The position numbers and the translations under genes are program-made. DNA of 43,175 nucleotides from Bradyrhizobium acaciae (GTDB lineage: Bacteria > Pseudomonadota > Alphaproteobacteria > Rhizobiales > Xanthobacteraceae): contig NZ_JACMYK010000057.1 of assembly GCF_020889785.1 (NCBI RefSeq), forward strand, positions 1-43,175, written 5' to 3'. Shown piece after piece: positions 1 to 7,822 of this stretch. Below the pieces are notes generated by a model that worked only from the letters and a program-made list of their open reading frames with translations, was not told the origin of the DNA and made no database searches. Each line of letters starts with the position of its first letter. Within the stretch, counting starts at the first letter, position 1.

Positions 1-669
1 GACGCGCTTCGCGCCGTTGGCGACGGCGTGCGCGGCGAGCGCCGCGACATAGGCGCCGGGATCGCGGCAGCGACCGGCCTCCTCGACCACGACGCCGAAC
101 TTGTAGCGCGGATGCAGGTCAGGCTCGCGCTGGCGCATCTCGTCTTCGTCGAGCTCGAGCCATTCGATACCGACGCGCTTGCGGATGCGCCAACCGAGGT
201 CGCGGTCGAACGGCGCGCGCGAGGGAAACACGTGCATCACCCCGCGCCGCTCGATCAGTTCAGCCACGCCGGCTTCCTCGGCGAGCTGCCGGTGCAGCAG
301 CGGCGCGTCCTTCAACAGATCGCGCATTGCCCGCGCGGTGGCCTCGACCTGCTGCTCGGTCCAGCTCGACAGCAGGTATTTGACCAACCAAGGCAGGGCC
401 TTCGGCAGATACGACCAGCGGATCGAAAGCGGCCCGAGCGGATCCATCAGATAGCCTGGCACCTTCTTCCAGGTGCCGGGTTCAGCCGGCGGGATCACCG
501 AATGCGACGACAGCCAACCGGCATTGCCGTAGCTCGCGGCCTGGGTGCCACCGGGCTCGCCCGGATCGATCAGCGTGACGCGATGGCCCTCGCGCAGCGC
601 CTCGATGGCGCTGATCACGCCGACCGCACCGGCACCGATGATCGCGACGTGACGGCCCGTTCCGGTCAT
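1..669 (-). CDS. FAD-dependent amino-acid oxidase/dehydrogenase (DadA-like), 3' end outside the window
   Basis: The first 223 codons of a DAO-family flavoprotein are present; the C-terminal half lies beyond position 1. Residues 8-35 form the FAD-binding beta-alpha-beta unit with GAGAVG at 12-17 and an acidic end (LIDP). Next come Ser/Tyr/Gly-Asn residues (AASYGNAGW) typical of D-amino-acid dehydrogenase DadA-like proteins, which oxidise an amino acid to an oxo acid and pass electrons to the respiratory chain. The ATG is preceded by AAGG about 9 bases upstream. It shares one base (TGATG) with the stop of a 21-codon micro-ORF that begins at the stop of the upstream ThDP-enzyme gene, so the two enzymes are probably co-transcribed. 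The substrate cannot be read from this fragment; other DAO-family oxidases such as glycine or sarcosine oxidase remain possible. Confidence 0.85.
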   Translation of the reverse strand, partial: MTGTGRHVAIIGAGAVGVISAIEALREGHRVTLIDPGEPGGTQAASYGNAGWLSSHSVIPPAEPGTWKKVPGYLMDPLGPLSIRWSYLPKALPWLVKYLLSSWTEQQVEATARAMRDLLKDAPLLHRQLAEEAGVAELIERRGVMHVFPSRAPFDRDLGWRIRKRVGIEWLELDEDEMRQREPDLHPRYKFGVVVEEAGRCRDPGAYVAALAAHAVANGAKRV

Positions 670-734
670 CAGCGCTTCGCCTTTTGATTGGGCATGATCT
701 CCTCGGAAAACCGCTTCACACCTTTCCGGATCAT
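669..734 (-). other. 21-codon micro-ORF inside a palindromic repeat, linking two genes
   Basis: A short frame starts with an ATG overlapping the stop of the ThDP-enzyme gene (ATGA at 734-731). It ends with a TGA sharing one base with the start of the FAD-oxidase gene (TGATG). Most of it is the palindromic repeat at 691-737, so the peptide (beginning MIRKGVKRFSEEI) is probably a by-product of repeat insertion. It could still carry ribosomes from one gene to the next. No function is claimed for the peptide. Confidence 0.3.
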
Positions 735-737
735 GCC
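691..737. repeat. Palindromic intergenic repeat that supplies the stop codon of the ThDP-enzyme gene
   Basis: Outer arms GGCATGATC and GATCATGCC enclose inner arms CGGAAA and TTTTCCG, giving an imperfect 47-base hairpin. Similar ATGATCCGGAAA / TTTTCCG units are recalled as a frequent repeat in Bradyrhizobium and relatives; that is memory, not a search. The TGA of the upstream gene (733-731) lies inside the repeat. Confidence 0.6.
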
Positions 738-2386
738 TCGGGCACAAAATCCTTGCCGACCGACAGCGCGCGCTGATCGACCAGGCAATGCAGGATCGCC
801 GGCTTGCCGGAGGCCAGCGCGCGCTCGAAGGCCGGCGCGAAATCTTCGGTGCGCTCGACCCGCTCGCCATGGCCGCCGAACGCCTTGGCGTAGAGCGCGA
901 AGTCCGGGTTCTTGAGCTGCGTGCCGACGACGCGGCCGGGATAATCGCGCTCCTGGTGCATGCGGATGGTGCCGTATTGCGCGTTGTCGATGACGACGAC
1001 GATCAGCGGCGCGTCATACTGCACGGCGGTGGCGAACTCCTGCCCGTTCATCAGGAAGCAGCCGTCGCCGGCGAACGCGACGACGACGCGATCGGGATGA
1101 TGCCGCTTGGCCATCACGGCCGCGGGCACGCCGTAGCCCATCGAGCCCGAGGTCGGCGCAAGCTGGGCGGCGAAAGCATGGAAGCGATGGTGGCGATGAA
1201 TCCATCCGGCGTAATTGCCGGCGCCGTTGCAGACGATCGCATCCTTCGGCAGCCGATCGCGCAGCCAGGTCACGACCTCGCCGTATTGGAAGCTGCCCGG
1301 CAGCTCGCGCGGCTTGTCGGTCCAGGCAAGATAATCCGCGTGCGCCTTGGCCGCCTCGCCCTTCCAGGCGGGAGCGGATGCGGGCTTCATGGTCTCGACC
1401 GCGGCGGCGAAGGCGGTGGGCGTCGCCTGGATCGCGAGCGCCGGCTGGTAGACGCGGCCGAGCTCTTCGGAGCCGGGATGGACATGGATCAGCTGCTGGC
1501 TCGGTGTCGGGATGTCGAGCAGCGTGTAGGACGAGGACGGCATCTCGGACATGCGGCCGCCGATCAACAGAATGACGTCGGCGCCGGTGAAGCGATCCTT
1601 CAGTTTGGGGCTCGGGCCGATGCCGAGGTCGCCGGCATAATGCGAATGGTCGGCGTCGAACAGCGAGGCGCGACGGAACGAGGTCGCGACCGGCAGGTCG
1701 AAACGCTCGGCAAAGCGCGCGATGCCCCTGGCCGCCTCGGCGGTCCAGGCCGAACCACCGAGCACCACCAGCGGCGCCTTGGCGGATGCCAGCATGGTGC
1801 CGAGGCGCTCCAGATCCGACGGCGCCGGCCAGCTGGCCGCAGGCTCGACCTTCGGCGCGTCGGCGACCGCCGCGGTTTCGGTCAGCATGTTCTCCGGCAG
1901 CGAGATCACGACCGGACCGGGGCGGCCCTGCAGCGCGACGCGAAACGCGCGCGCGACCAGCTCCGGAATGCGGTCGGGGCGATCGATTTCGACCGCCCAT
2001 TTCGCCATGGTGCCGAACACCGCCTTGTAGTCGAGCTCCTGGAACGCCTCGCGCTCGCGCATGCCGGTGTCGACCTGGCCGACGAACAGGATCATCGGAG
2101 TGGAATCCTGCATAGCGATGTGCACACCATGAGCCGCGTTGGTCGAGCCAGGGCCGCGGGTGACGAAGCAGATGCCGGGCCGCCCGGTGAGCTTGCCATA
2201 GGCCTCCGCCATCATCGCCGCACCGCCCTCGGCGCGGCAGATCACCACATCGATCGGGCTGTCATGCAGGGCATCGAGCGCCGCCAGATAGCTCTCGCCC
2301 GGCACGCAGGTGACGCGCTCCACTCCCTGCGCGACCAGCTGGTCGATCAGGATTTGGCCTCCGGTGCGGGCGTTGCTTTTGGTCAT
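731..2386 (-). CDS. Thiamine-diphosphate-dependent enzyme, acetolactate-synthase-like large subunit
   Basis: A 551-residue protein with the three-domain layout of the acetohydroxyacid synthase/benzoylformate decarboxylase superfamily. The N-terminal PYR domain carries the cofactor-activating Glu at about residue 53 (AEGGAAMMAEAYGKLTG). A central domain follows (about 190-330). The C-terminal PP domain has the ThDP/Mg motif beginning GDGCFLMNGQEF and ending in Asn (VVVIDNAQYGT). The ATG at 2386 has GGGAG just upstream. No small regulatory subunit gene adjoins it, and the partner downstream is an FAD amino-acid oxidase. It is therefore more likely a catabolic 2-oxo-acid enzyme (decarboxylase, carboligase or oxidase) than the biosynthetic IlvB. 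The exact reaction is not assignable from sequence alone. Confidence 0.88.
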   Translation of the reverse strand: MTKSNARTGGQILIDQLVAQGVERVTCVPGESYLAALDALHDSPIDVVICRAEGGAAMMAEAYGKLTGRPGICFVTRGPGSTNAAHGVHIAMQDSTPMILFVGQVDTGMREREAFQELDYKAVFGTMAKWAVEIDRPDRIPELVARAFRVALQGRPGPVVISLPENMLTETAAVADAPKVEPAASWPAPSDLERLGTMLASAKAPLVVLGGSAWTAEAARGIARFAERFDLPVATSFRRASLFDADHSHYAGDLGIGPSPKLKDRFTGADVILLIGGRMSEMPSSSYTLLDIPTPSQQLIHVHPGSEELGRVYQPALAIQATPTAFAAAVETMKPASAPAWKGEAAKAHADYLAWTDKPRELPGSFQYGEVVTWLRDRLPKDAIVCNGAGNYAGWIHRHHRFHAFAAQLAPTSGSMGYGVPAAVMAKRHHPDRVVVAFAGDGCFLMNGQEFATAVQYDAPLIVVVIDNAQYGTIRMHQERDYPGRVVGTQLKNPDFALYAKAFGGHGERVERTEDFAPAFERALASGKPAILHCLVDQRALSVGKDFVPEA

Positions 2387-2846
2387 GAGGACTCCCTACG
2401 GCTACTGGCGCGCGCCTTGGCCTCGCGCGGATCGTGGTCCCACGGGGGTATGATAGACGGAAATATGGTGCAAGGCCGAAGCCGCGTCTCGAAGGCGAAG
2501 CTGCGTCAAGCCATGCGGTAGGCAATGGGCAACGTTGTTTCGTCATCGATTTCCGCAGAGCGGACGATCCCCGCAGGAACGAAGCGACCCTAGCAAGCCA
2601 GTCGTCGTCCGCCGATCTCGCCGCCGGCTCGCGGATGAGACGTCCCGACGGAGGTCAGCTGGCCTGACCGGGGATCGCGACGCGACCGCGCTACCTATGC
2701 GTGCTTCGTTCGTGAATACTCCAACGACGCGCTGACGATATGGAGCAGCCTCGCGCTCGTCGCGACGCGCCGACTGCGACGGGTAGCGCGCATGCGCGTG
2801 AGATGATCAGCAAGCCACTTCCACAACTCCAAAGCCGCGCGACCAT

Positions 2847-2894
2847 CGCGCGTGACGATCGACGTCAAGCGTGTTGCGGCGCGCGTGACGATCG
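2847..2894. repeat. 15-base direct repeat pair in the gene-poor gap
   Basis: The sequence CGCGCGTGACGATCG occurs at 2847-2861 and again at 2880-2894, 33 bases apart, which is close to three helical turns. It may be paired binding sites or part of an unrecognised coding repeat. Confidence 0.5.
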
Positions 2895-3081
2895 CGTGGC
2901 ACAATCTGCATACACTTCGTCGCTATATGCACGACAACAATCATTTGCAGCGCGCGTGCGCGCCCGTAAGACTACGGTGCAGCGATTGATCGCTTCATGC
3001 CTTTTGCAGCGGATCGCGTCGGTTTCACGGCAAATCATCGTCTTGCACGTCGATTTCGACCGCACTCATCGCACATTGCAT

Positions 3082-3099
3082 CTTGCGCGATCGCGCAAG
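3082..3099. promoter_or_regulatory. 18-base perfect palindrome, possible operator
   Basis: CTTGCGCGATCGCGCAAG is perfectly symmetrical and sits about 170 bases before the chemoreceptor ATG, flanked by TTGCAT/CTGCATGCA sequence. The symmetry fits a dimeric regulator site, but no regulator gene adjoins it. The role is inferred only from symmetry and place. Confidence 0.3.
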
Positions 3100-3271
3100 G
3101 CACACTGCATGCACTTCTGGACGGAACTCGAATCGCCTACGGTTCCAAGCAGTCAGAAATTGTAAATCGTGTGTCGCACCTGCCCGCCGTCCGGCGGCGG
3201 ACGGCGTTCTGCTGCCGATCAGGTGCAACGTTTTCAGTTCACCAAATTGATATCAATGCTGGAGGCAATGC

Positions 3272-4762
3272 ATGTTGGGGATGAAGAGCGTCGCAAGCGT
3301 GATCGGCTCCGATCATTCGTACCGGCTGTTCGACGATATGCCGATCAGTGTCATGCTCTGCGAGTTGGACAATTTCAGGATCACCTACATCAACGAGTCG
3401 ACACGGCAGAACCTGAAGAAGATCGAGCATGTGCTGCCGGTGAAGGTCGATGCACTGATCGGGCAGTCGATCGATATCTTTCACAAGAATCCGCAGCATC
3501 AGCGCCGGCTGCTGTCCGATCCGAAGAACCTGCCGCACAAGGCGCGCATCACCATCGGCGGCGAGACGCTCGATCTCACCGTGACGGCGATGACCAATTC
3601 GCGCGGCCGCTACTCGGGGCCGATGCTGACCTGGGAGCTCGCGACCGAGAAGGCGCGGCTTGAAACCCAGACCGAGCGGCTGTTGCAGATGCTCGACAAC
3701 ATGCCGATCAACATCATGATGTGCGATACCGATTTCAACATCACCTACATCAACCAGACCAGCCTCAAGACGCTCGACATCGTGAAGCATCTGCTTCCGG
3801 TAGCGCCCGACAAGATCCTCGGCAACTCGTTCGACATCTTTCATAAGAACCCGGCGCATCAGCGCCGCATCGTCGGCGATCCCAAGAACCTGCCGCATGC
3901 GGCCAAGATCAAGCTCGGCCCGGAAACGCTCGACCTCAGGGTCTCCGGGCTGACCGACAAACGCGGCAACTATACCGGCGCGATGCTGAGCTGGTCGGTC
4001 GTGACCGGCAATGTGAAGCTGGCGGACGATTTCGAGAAGGACGTGAAGGGCCTTGCTGGCATGCTGGCGTCAGCCTCGACGCAAATGCAGGGCACCGCAA
4101 GATCGCTGACGACAACCGCCGAATTCGTCAACCAACGCTCGGCAAGCGCGGCGTCCGCGTCCGAGGAGCTCTCCTCCTCGGTCAACGAAATCAGCCGCCA
4201 GGTGACCGAGGCGAGCCGCATCGCCCGCATGGCGGTCGAGGAAGCCGAGAAATCCGACAAGCTGGTCGCAGGCCTCGTGACCATGGCGCAGAAGATCGGC
4301 GACGTCGTCGCCCTGATCAGCCAGATCGCCGGCCAGACCAACCTGCTCGCGCTCAACGCAACGATCGAGTCCGCACGTGCCGGCGAGGCCGGCCGCGGCT
4401 TCGCCGTCGTCGCATCCGAGGTGAAGGCGCTGGCCAACCAGACCGCCAAGGCCACGGAAGACATTTCGGCGCAGATCAACGAGATGCAGACCGCGACCGG
4501 CAACACCGCCACCGCGCTGAAGGCGATCTCGCAGGTCATCGTCCAGATCAGCGAGATCTCGACCGTGATCGCCAGCGCCGTCGAGGAACAGGCCGCGGCA
4601 ACCAAGGAGGTGACCGCAAACATCAACGGCACGACCAAGGCCATCGACGATGCCAGCAAGGCCGCCGAGAGCGTGCTGTCGGCCTCCGGAGAGCTCGCCA
4701 GCAACGCTTCGGAGCTGGAAGTCCAGGTCGAGAAGTTCCTCAAGAACGTCCGCGCGATGTAG
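3272..4762 (+). CDS. Soluble methyl-accepting chemotaxis protein with two tandem PAS domains
   Basis: A 496-residue chemoreceptor without a membrane segment or periplasmic domain, so it should act in the cytoplasm, sensing an internal cue such as redox or energy state. Residues about 20-122 and 141-242 are two near-copies of one PAS domain, offset by 120-121 residues: DDMPISVMLC/DNMPINIMMC, IDIFHKNPQHQRR/FDIFHKNPAHQRR and DPKNLPH in both. The signalling domain (about 255-490) has the conserved hairpin tip with NLLALNATIESARAGEAGRG followed by FAVVASEVKALANQT, which contacts CheA and CheW. The ATG at 3272 has a GGAGG site 6 bases upstream. No che genes adjoin it, so it is an orphan receptor. 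The ligand or cofactor (haem, FAD or none) is unknown. Confidence 0.93.
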   Translation: MLGMKSVASVIGSDHSYRLFDDMPISVMLCELDNFRITYINESTRQNLKKIEHVLPVKVDALIGQSIDIFHKNPQHQRRLLSDPKNLPHKARITIGGETLDLTVTAMTNSRGRYSGPMLTWELATEKARLETQTERLLQMLDNMPINIMMCDTDFNITYINQTSLKTLDIVKHLLPVAPDKILGNSFDIFHKNPAHQRRIVGDPKNLPHAAKIKLGPETLDLRVSGLTDKRGNYTGAMLSWSVVTGNVKLADDFEKDVKGLAGMLASASTQMQGTARSLTTTAEFVNQRSASAASASEELSSSVNEISRQVTEASRIARMAVEEAEKSDKLVAGLVTMAQKIGDVVALISQIAGQTNLLALNATIESARAGEAGRGFAVVASEVKALANQTAKATEDISAQINEMQTATGNTATALKAISQVIVQISEISTVIASAVEEQAAATKEVTANINGTTKAIDDASKAAESVLSASGELASNASELEVQVEKFLKNVRAM

Positions 4763-4772
4763 GCCGCCGGGG

Positions 4773-4801
4773 TCGCGCGCTTGCCTACAGCGAGCGCGCG
4801 A
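4773..4801. terminator. Possible shared hairpin between convergent genes
   Basis: TCGCGCGCT (4773-4781) pairs with AGCGCGCGA (4793-4801). The hairpin covers the last codons and stop of the acyl-CoA dehydrogenase gene and lies 10 bases after the chemoreceptor stop. There is no T-run, so it would be a weak bidirectional terminator at best. Confidence 0.3.
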
Positions 4802-5930
4802 TCAGGACCTTCATGATCTCGTTGGTGCCGCCATAGATCTTCTGGATGCGGGAATCGATGAACATCCGCGAGATCGGATATTCCTGCATGTAGCCGTAGC
4901 CGCCGTGCAGTTGCAGGCATTCGTCGGCGGTCTCGACCTGCTTCTGCGAGCACCACCATTTCGCCATCGACGCCGTCACCGTGTCGAGATCGCCGGCGAC
5001 CAGGCGCTCGACGCACCAGTCGACGAACACGCGGGCGATCATCGCCTCGGTCTTGCGTTCGGCGAGCGTGAACGCGGTGTTCTGGAATTCGATCAGCGGC
5101 TTGCCGAAGGCCGTGCGCTGCTTGGTGTAGTCAGCGGTGATCTTGACCGCACGCTCCATCGAGGCGACCGCGCCGATCGCAAGCGACAGCCGCTCCTGCG
5201 GCAGTTGCTGCATCAGCTGCACGAAGCCGCTGCCCTCCTCATTGCCGAGCAGATTTTCCGGCGGCACCGTGACATTGTCGAAGAACAGTTCCGACGTGTC
5301 GGAGGCATGCAGGCCGATCTTGTCGAGGTTGCGCCCGCGCCGGTAGCCCTCGGCATCGGCGGTTTCAACCACGATCAATGAGATGCCCTTGGCGCCGGGT
5401 GCGCCGGTGCGCGCCACCACGATGACGAGATCGGCGGCCTGGCCGTTGGTGATGAAGGTCTTCTGGCCGTTGATGACGTAGGAATTGCCCTGCTTCTTGG
5501 CGGTGGTCTTGACGGCTTGCAGATCGGAGCCGGTGCCGGGTTCGGTCATCGCGATGGCACCGACCATTTCGCCGGACGCCATCTTCGGCAGCCAGCGCTT
5601 CTTCTGCTCCTCCGAGCCGTAATTGACGATGTAATGCGCGACGATCGCGCTGTGCACGGAAACGCCGGTGGTCAGCTCCGGCACCGTACTCTCGAGGTCA
5701 TCGAGCACGGCCGCGTCGTAGGCGAAGGTTGAGCCGAGGCCGCCATAGGCCTCGGGCACGCTCGGCAGCAGCGCGCCCATCTCGCCGAGCGCACGCCAGG
5801 CGGAGCGGTCGACCAGCTTCTGCGCGCGCCATTTTTCGGCATGCGGCGCCAGGTCCTTGGCGAGGAATTTGCGGAACTGGTCACGGAAGGTGTCCAGTTC
5901 CTCGGTCATCCAGGACGATCGGTAATGCAT
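4785..5930 (-). CDS. Acyl-CoA dehydrogenase, long-chain (LCAD)-like
   Basis: A 381-residue flavoenzyme that introduces the trans-2 double bond into an acyl-CoA, passing electrons to ETF. It shows the middle-domain FAD signature (AMTEPGTGSDLQ, 127-138), TNGQAADL, and a C-terminal helical domain with LHGGYGYMQEYPI. The C-terminal motif is IYGGTNEIMKVLIAR rather than the IYEGT of medium- and short-chain enzymes, so the usual catalytic Glu is absent there. A Glu at about 246 in LPQERL sits where long-chain acyl-CoA dehydrogenase has its catalytic base. That placement and the GGTNEIMK tail resemble mammalian LCAD. A GAGGAG site precedes the ATG. It is last in the row, 12 bases after the SDR gene. 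Substrate length is inferred. Confidence 0.92.
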   Translation of the reverse strand: MHYRSSWMTEELDTFRDQFRKFLAKDLAPHAEKWRAQKLVDRSAWRALGEMGALLPSVPEAYGGLGSTFAYDAAVLDDLESTVPELTTGVSVHSAIVAHYIVNYGSEEQKKRWLPKMASGEMVGAIAMTEPGTGSDLQAVKTTAKKQGNSYVINGQKTFITNGQAADLVIVVARTGAPGAKGISLIVVETADAEGYRRGRNLDKIGLHASDTSELFFDNVTVPPENLLGNEEGSGFVQLMQQLPQERLSLAIGAVASMERAVKITADYTKQRTAFGKPLIEFQNTAFTLAERKTEAMIARVFVDWCVERLVAGDLDTVTASMAKWWCSQKQVETADECLQLHGGYGYMQEYPISRMFIDSRIQKIYGGTNEIMKVLIARSL

Positions 5931-5942
5931 GTGCTCCTCGTG

Positions 5943-6770
5943 CTAAATCAGCAGACCGCCGCCGGCGACGATCACCTGACCACTGATGTAGTTCGATTCC
6001 GGAGCGCAGAACAGATAGACCGCGTCCGCCGCCTCCTCCGGCGTGCCGCCGCGGCCGAGCGGGATCATGCGGCCCATCGCCTCCAGCATCTGCGGCTGGA
6101 CGCCGACCTTGATGTCGCGGCCAGCGACGTCGATGGTCTTCTGCTGGCTCTCGATCGGCTGGGTCAGGCGGGTGTTGATCAGGCCGAACGCGACGCAGTT
6201 GACGTTGACCTTGTAGCGGCCCCACTCCTTGCACATCGTGCGCGTCAGCCCGATCAGCGACGCCTTCGCCGATGAGTAGCTCGCCTGCCCGGCATTGCCG
6301 TAGAGGCCCGCGATCGAGGAGATGTTGACGACCTTGCGGAACACCTCGCGGCCGGCCTCGGCCTCCTGCTTCGCCATCACCCGGATCGGTTCCGATGCCG
6401 CGCGCAGGATGCGGAACGGGGCGACCAGATGGACGTCGAGCATCGCCTGGAACTGTTCGTCCGACATCTTCTGGATCGTCGAGTCCCAGGTGTAGCCGGC
6501 ATTGTTGACGATGATGTCGAGCCCGCCGAACTGCTCGATGGCGGCGCCGACGAAGCGGTCGGCAAAGCCTGCTTCCGTCACGCTGCCATTGACCGCGATC
6601 GCCTCGCTGCCCATGGCCTTGATTTCGGCAACGACCGCGTTGCCCGGCTCGGCATCGAGGTCATTGACCACGACGCGCGCGCCTTCGCCCGCGAGCTTCA
6701 ACGCAATCGCGCGCCCGATACCGCGGCCCGATCCGGAGACGAGCGCGACTTTGCCTTGCAGTTTCGACAT
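5943..6770 (-). CDS. SDR-family oxidoreductase, probable 3-hydroxyacyl-CoA dehydrogenase
   Basis: A 275-residue short-chain dehydrogenase. The nucleotide site is SGSGRGIGR (12-20), followed by NNAG (89-92), the catalytic Ser near 151-152, and Tyr165-x3-Lys169 (YSSAK). The C-terminus (ISGQVIVAGGG) is the common FabG-type end. With the MaoC hydratases and thiolase upstream and the acyl-CoA dehydrogenase downstream, a likely role is oxidation of a (3R)-hydroxyacyl-CoA, as in the dehydrogenase part of peroxisomal multifunctional enzyme type 2; that is inference from context. GGGAGGA lies 4-10 bases before the ATG. A palindromic repeat separates it from the MaoC gene upstream. Confidence 0.92.
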   Translation of the reverse strand: MSKLQGKVALVSGSGRGIGRAIALKLAGEGARVVVNDLDAEPGNAVVAEIKAMGSEAIAVNGSVTEAGFADRFVGAAIEQFGGLDIIVNNAGYTWDSTIQKMSDEQFQAMLDVHLVAPFRILRAASEPIRVMAKQEAEAGREVFRKVVNISSIAGLYGNAGQASYSSAKASLIGLTRTMCKEWGRYKVNVNCVAFGLINTRLTQPIESQQKTIDVAGRDIKVGVQPQMLEAMGRMIPLGRGGTPEEAADAVYLFCAPESNYISGQVIVAGGGLLI

Positions 6771-6811
6771 TCAATCCTCCCTGTAAAACTTGTCTCGTTG
6801 CCTTCCCTTCA

Positions 6812-6948
6812 CCTCGCCCCGCTTGCGGGGAGAGGTCGGAACGCATCGCCCGATGCGTTCCGGGTGAGGGGGTACATGTCCGACCGCTCTGAGAACTCGC
6901 GGAGGCAGCCCCTCACCCCACCCCTCTCCCCGCAAGAGCGGGGCGAGG
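6812..6948. repeat. Composite palindromic repeat with 24/26-base inverted ends
   Basis: The left end (6812-6835) begins CCTCGCCCCGCTTGCGGGG. It is the reverse complement of the right end (6923-6948) except for a 2-base insertion, and each end is itself a hairpin. Inside, 6837-6862 forms an 11-base-pair stem (CGGAACGCATC/GATGCGTTCCG) with a GCCC loop. It sits inside the presumed catabolic operon, where it could attenuate or stabilise the transcript. The same CCTCGCCCCGC core recurs at 40325-40348, with a weaker relative near 21015-21040. Confidence 0.7.
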
Positions 6949-6981
6949 GAGCACACGATCCTTCGCGGCGAGACCTTCTCC

Positions 6982-7386
6982 CTAGAGCGCGATGATCGCT
7001 TCGCCGGCGAGCTTGATCTCGCCGTTCTGGTCCTTGGTGGTCAGCGCAAGCCTGGCGCGCTTCTCGCCGCCCTGCTCGATCAGCTCGGTCACCGTGCCCT
7101 CGCAGGTCAGCGCCGCGCCGAGCTGGGTGATCGCGGCAAAGCGGGTCGAGAACGAGCGGATGCGCGACGGCGTCACCGCGTCCGTCAGCGCCTGGCCGAG
7201 ATAGCCCATGACCAGCATGCCGTGCGCGAACACGTCGGGGAAGCCGGCCGCCTTCGCGAAGTCGATGTCGACGTGGATCGGATTGTGATCGCCGGAGGCG
7301 CCGCAATACAGCGCCAGGCGATGCCGGGTGATCGGCGGAAACTCCTTGTGGACGATGCGGTCGCCGACTGCGGGTGCGCTGCTCAT
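6982..7386 (-). CDS. MaoC-family enoyl-CoA hydratase
   Basis: A 134-residue hot-dog-fold protein with the hydratase-2 motif: ASGDHNPIHVD places Asp33 and His38 as the catalytic pair, followed by GFPDVFAHGMLVMG. It should hydrate a trans-2-enoyl-CoA to the (R)-3-hydroxy form, the product the downstream SDR would oxidise. The ATG overlaps the TGA of the preceding MaoC-like gene by 4 bases, so the two are translationally coupled and may form a heterodimer, as with paired hydratases such as HadAB in mycobacteria. Its stop is followed by the repeat at 6812-6948. Confidence 0.9.
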   Translation of the reverse strand: MSSAPAVGDRIVHKEFPPITRHRLALYCGASGDHNPIHVDIDFAKAAGFPDVFAHGMLVMGYLGQALTDAVTPSRIRSFSTRFAAITQLGAALTCEGTVTELIEQGGEKRARLALTTKDQNGEIKLAGEAIIAL

Positions 7387-7814
7387 GATGGCCTCGCATT
7401 GCGCACCACGATGGTGCGCGAGACGTCGGCGACGTGGACGCCGTTCTGGTTGGTGACGGGGGTATCGACGACGATCAGCGTCATCGCCCCGCCCTTCTTG
7501 TCGGTCACGCCGGTGACGCGCGGGCGGAACGTCAGGGTGTCGCCGACCACGACGGGGGCGTGATAGTCGAAGCGCTGCTCGCCATGCAGCACGCGGGCGA
7601 GATCGATGCCGAGCGCGGTCAGGAACTCGAACGGATCGGGCGCGTCCATCATCTCGAGGCAGAACAGATAGGTCGGCGGCACCGGCGCCGCTGACCCGTC
7701 GCGGTAGACGGGATTGGTCTCGCCGAGCGTGTCGAGGAAGAAGCGCAGGCGCCCCGGCTCGACGCGCGCGGTCACGGGCGTGAATTCACGCCCGACGGCG
7801 GATTGATCGACCAT
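7383..7814 (-). CDS. MaoC N-terminal-like (FAS1 dehydratase region) hydratase partner
   Basis: A 143-residue hot-dog protein (begins MVDQSAVGREF) resembling the non-catalytic half of split MaoC dehydratases: PPTYLFCLEMMDAPDPFEFLTALG, LHGEQRFDYHAPVVVGDTL, then strands ending VSRTIVVRNA. It lacks the GDxNPxH motif of its neighbour. The start at 7814 is preferred because a GAGG site lies 6 bases upstream, overlapping the thiolase stop, and because the longer frame above it lies within the thiolase gene in another frame. It probably pairs with the next gene to build one active site with a wide substrate pocket. Confidence 0.85.
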   Translation of the reverse strand: MVDQSAVGREFTPVTARVEPGRLRFFLDTLGETNPVYRDGSAAPVPPTYLFCLEMMDAPDPFEFLTALGIDLARVLHGEQRFDYHAPVVVGDTLTFRPRVTGVTDKKGGAMTLIVVDTPVTNQNGVHVADVSRTIVVRNARPS

Positions 7815-7822
7815 GGGCGGCC

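Larger units (their letters stand above)
2387..3271. other. 885-base gene-poor gap upstream of the chemoreceptor gene
   Basis: No frame here has a convincing start, codon bias or recognisable domain. Several 60-140 codon frames are open on both strands, but none has a ribosome site and they exclude one another. The gap contains a 15-base direct repeat (2847-2861 and 2880-2894) and an 18-base perfect palindrome (3082-3099), both in a stretch less G+C-rich than neighbouring genes. It must hold the divergent promoters of the ThDP-enzyme and chemoreceptor genes and has room for a small RNA. A minus-strand frame at 2695-2904 (TTG start) is the least implausible small gene, but I do not call it. 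Confidence 0.5.

Noticed and set aside
788..2521. 577-codon plus-strand open frame opposite the ThDP-enzyme gene
   Set aside because: An antisense shadow caused by high G+C codon bias; no domain, and the minus-strand gene has full motifs.
2740..3165. 141-codon frame in the gene-poor gap
   Set aside because: No ribosome site, unusual composition, and competing frames on the other strand; not enough support to call.
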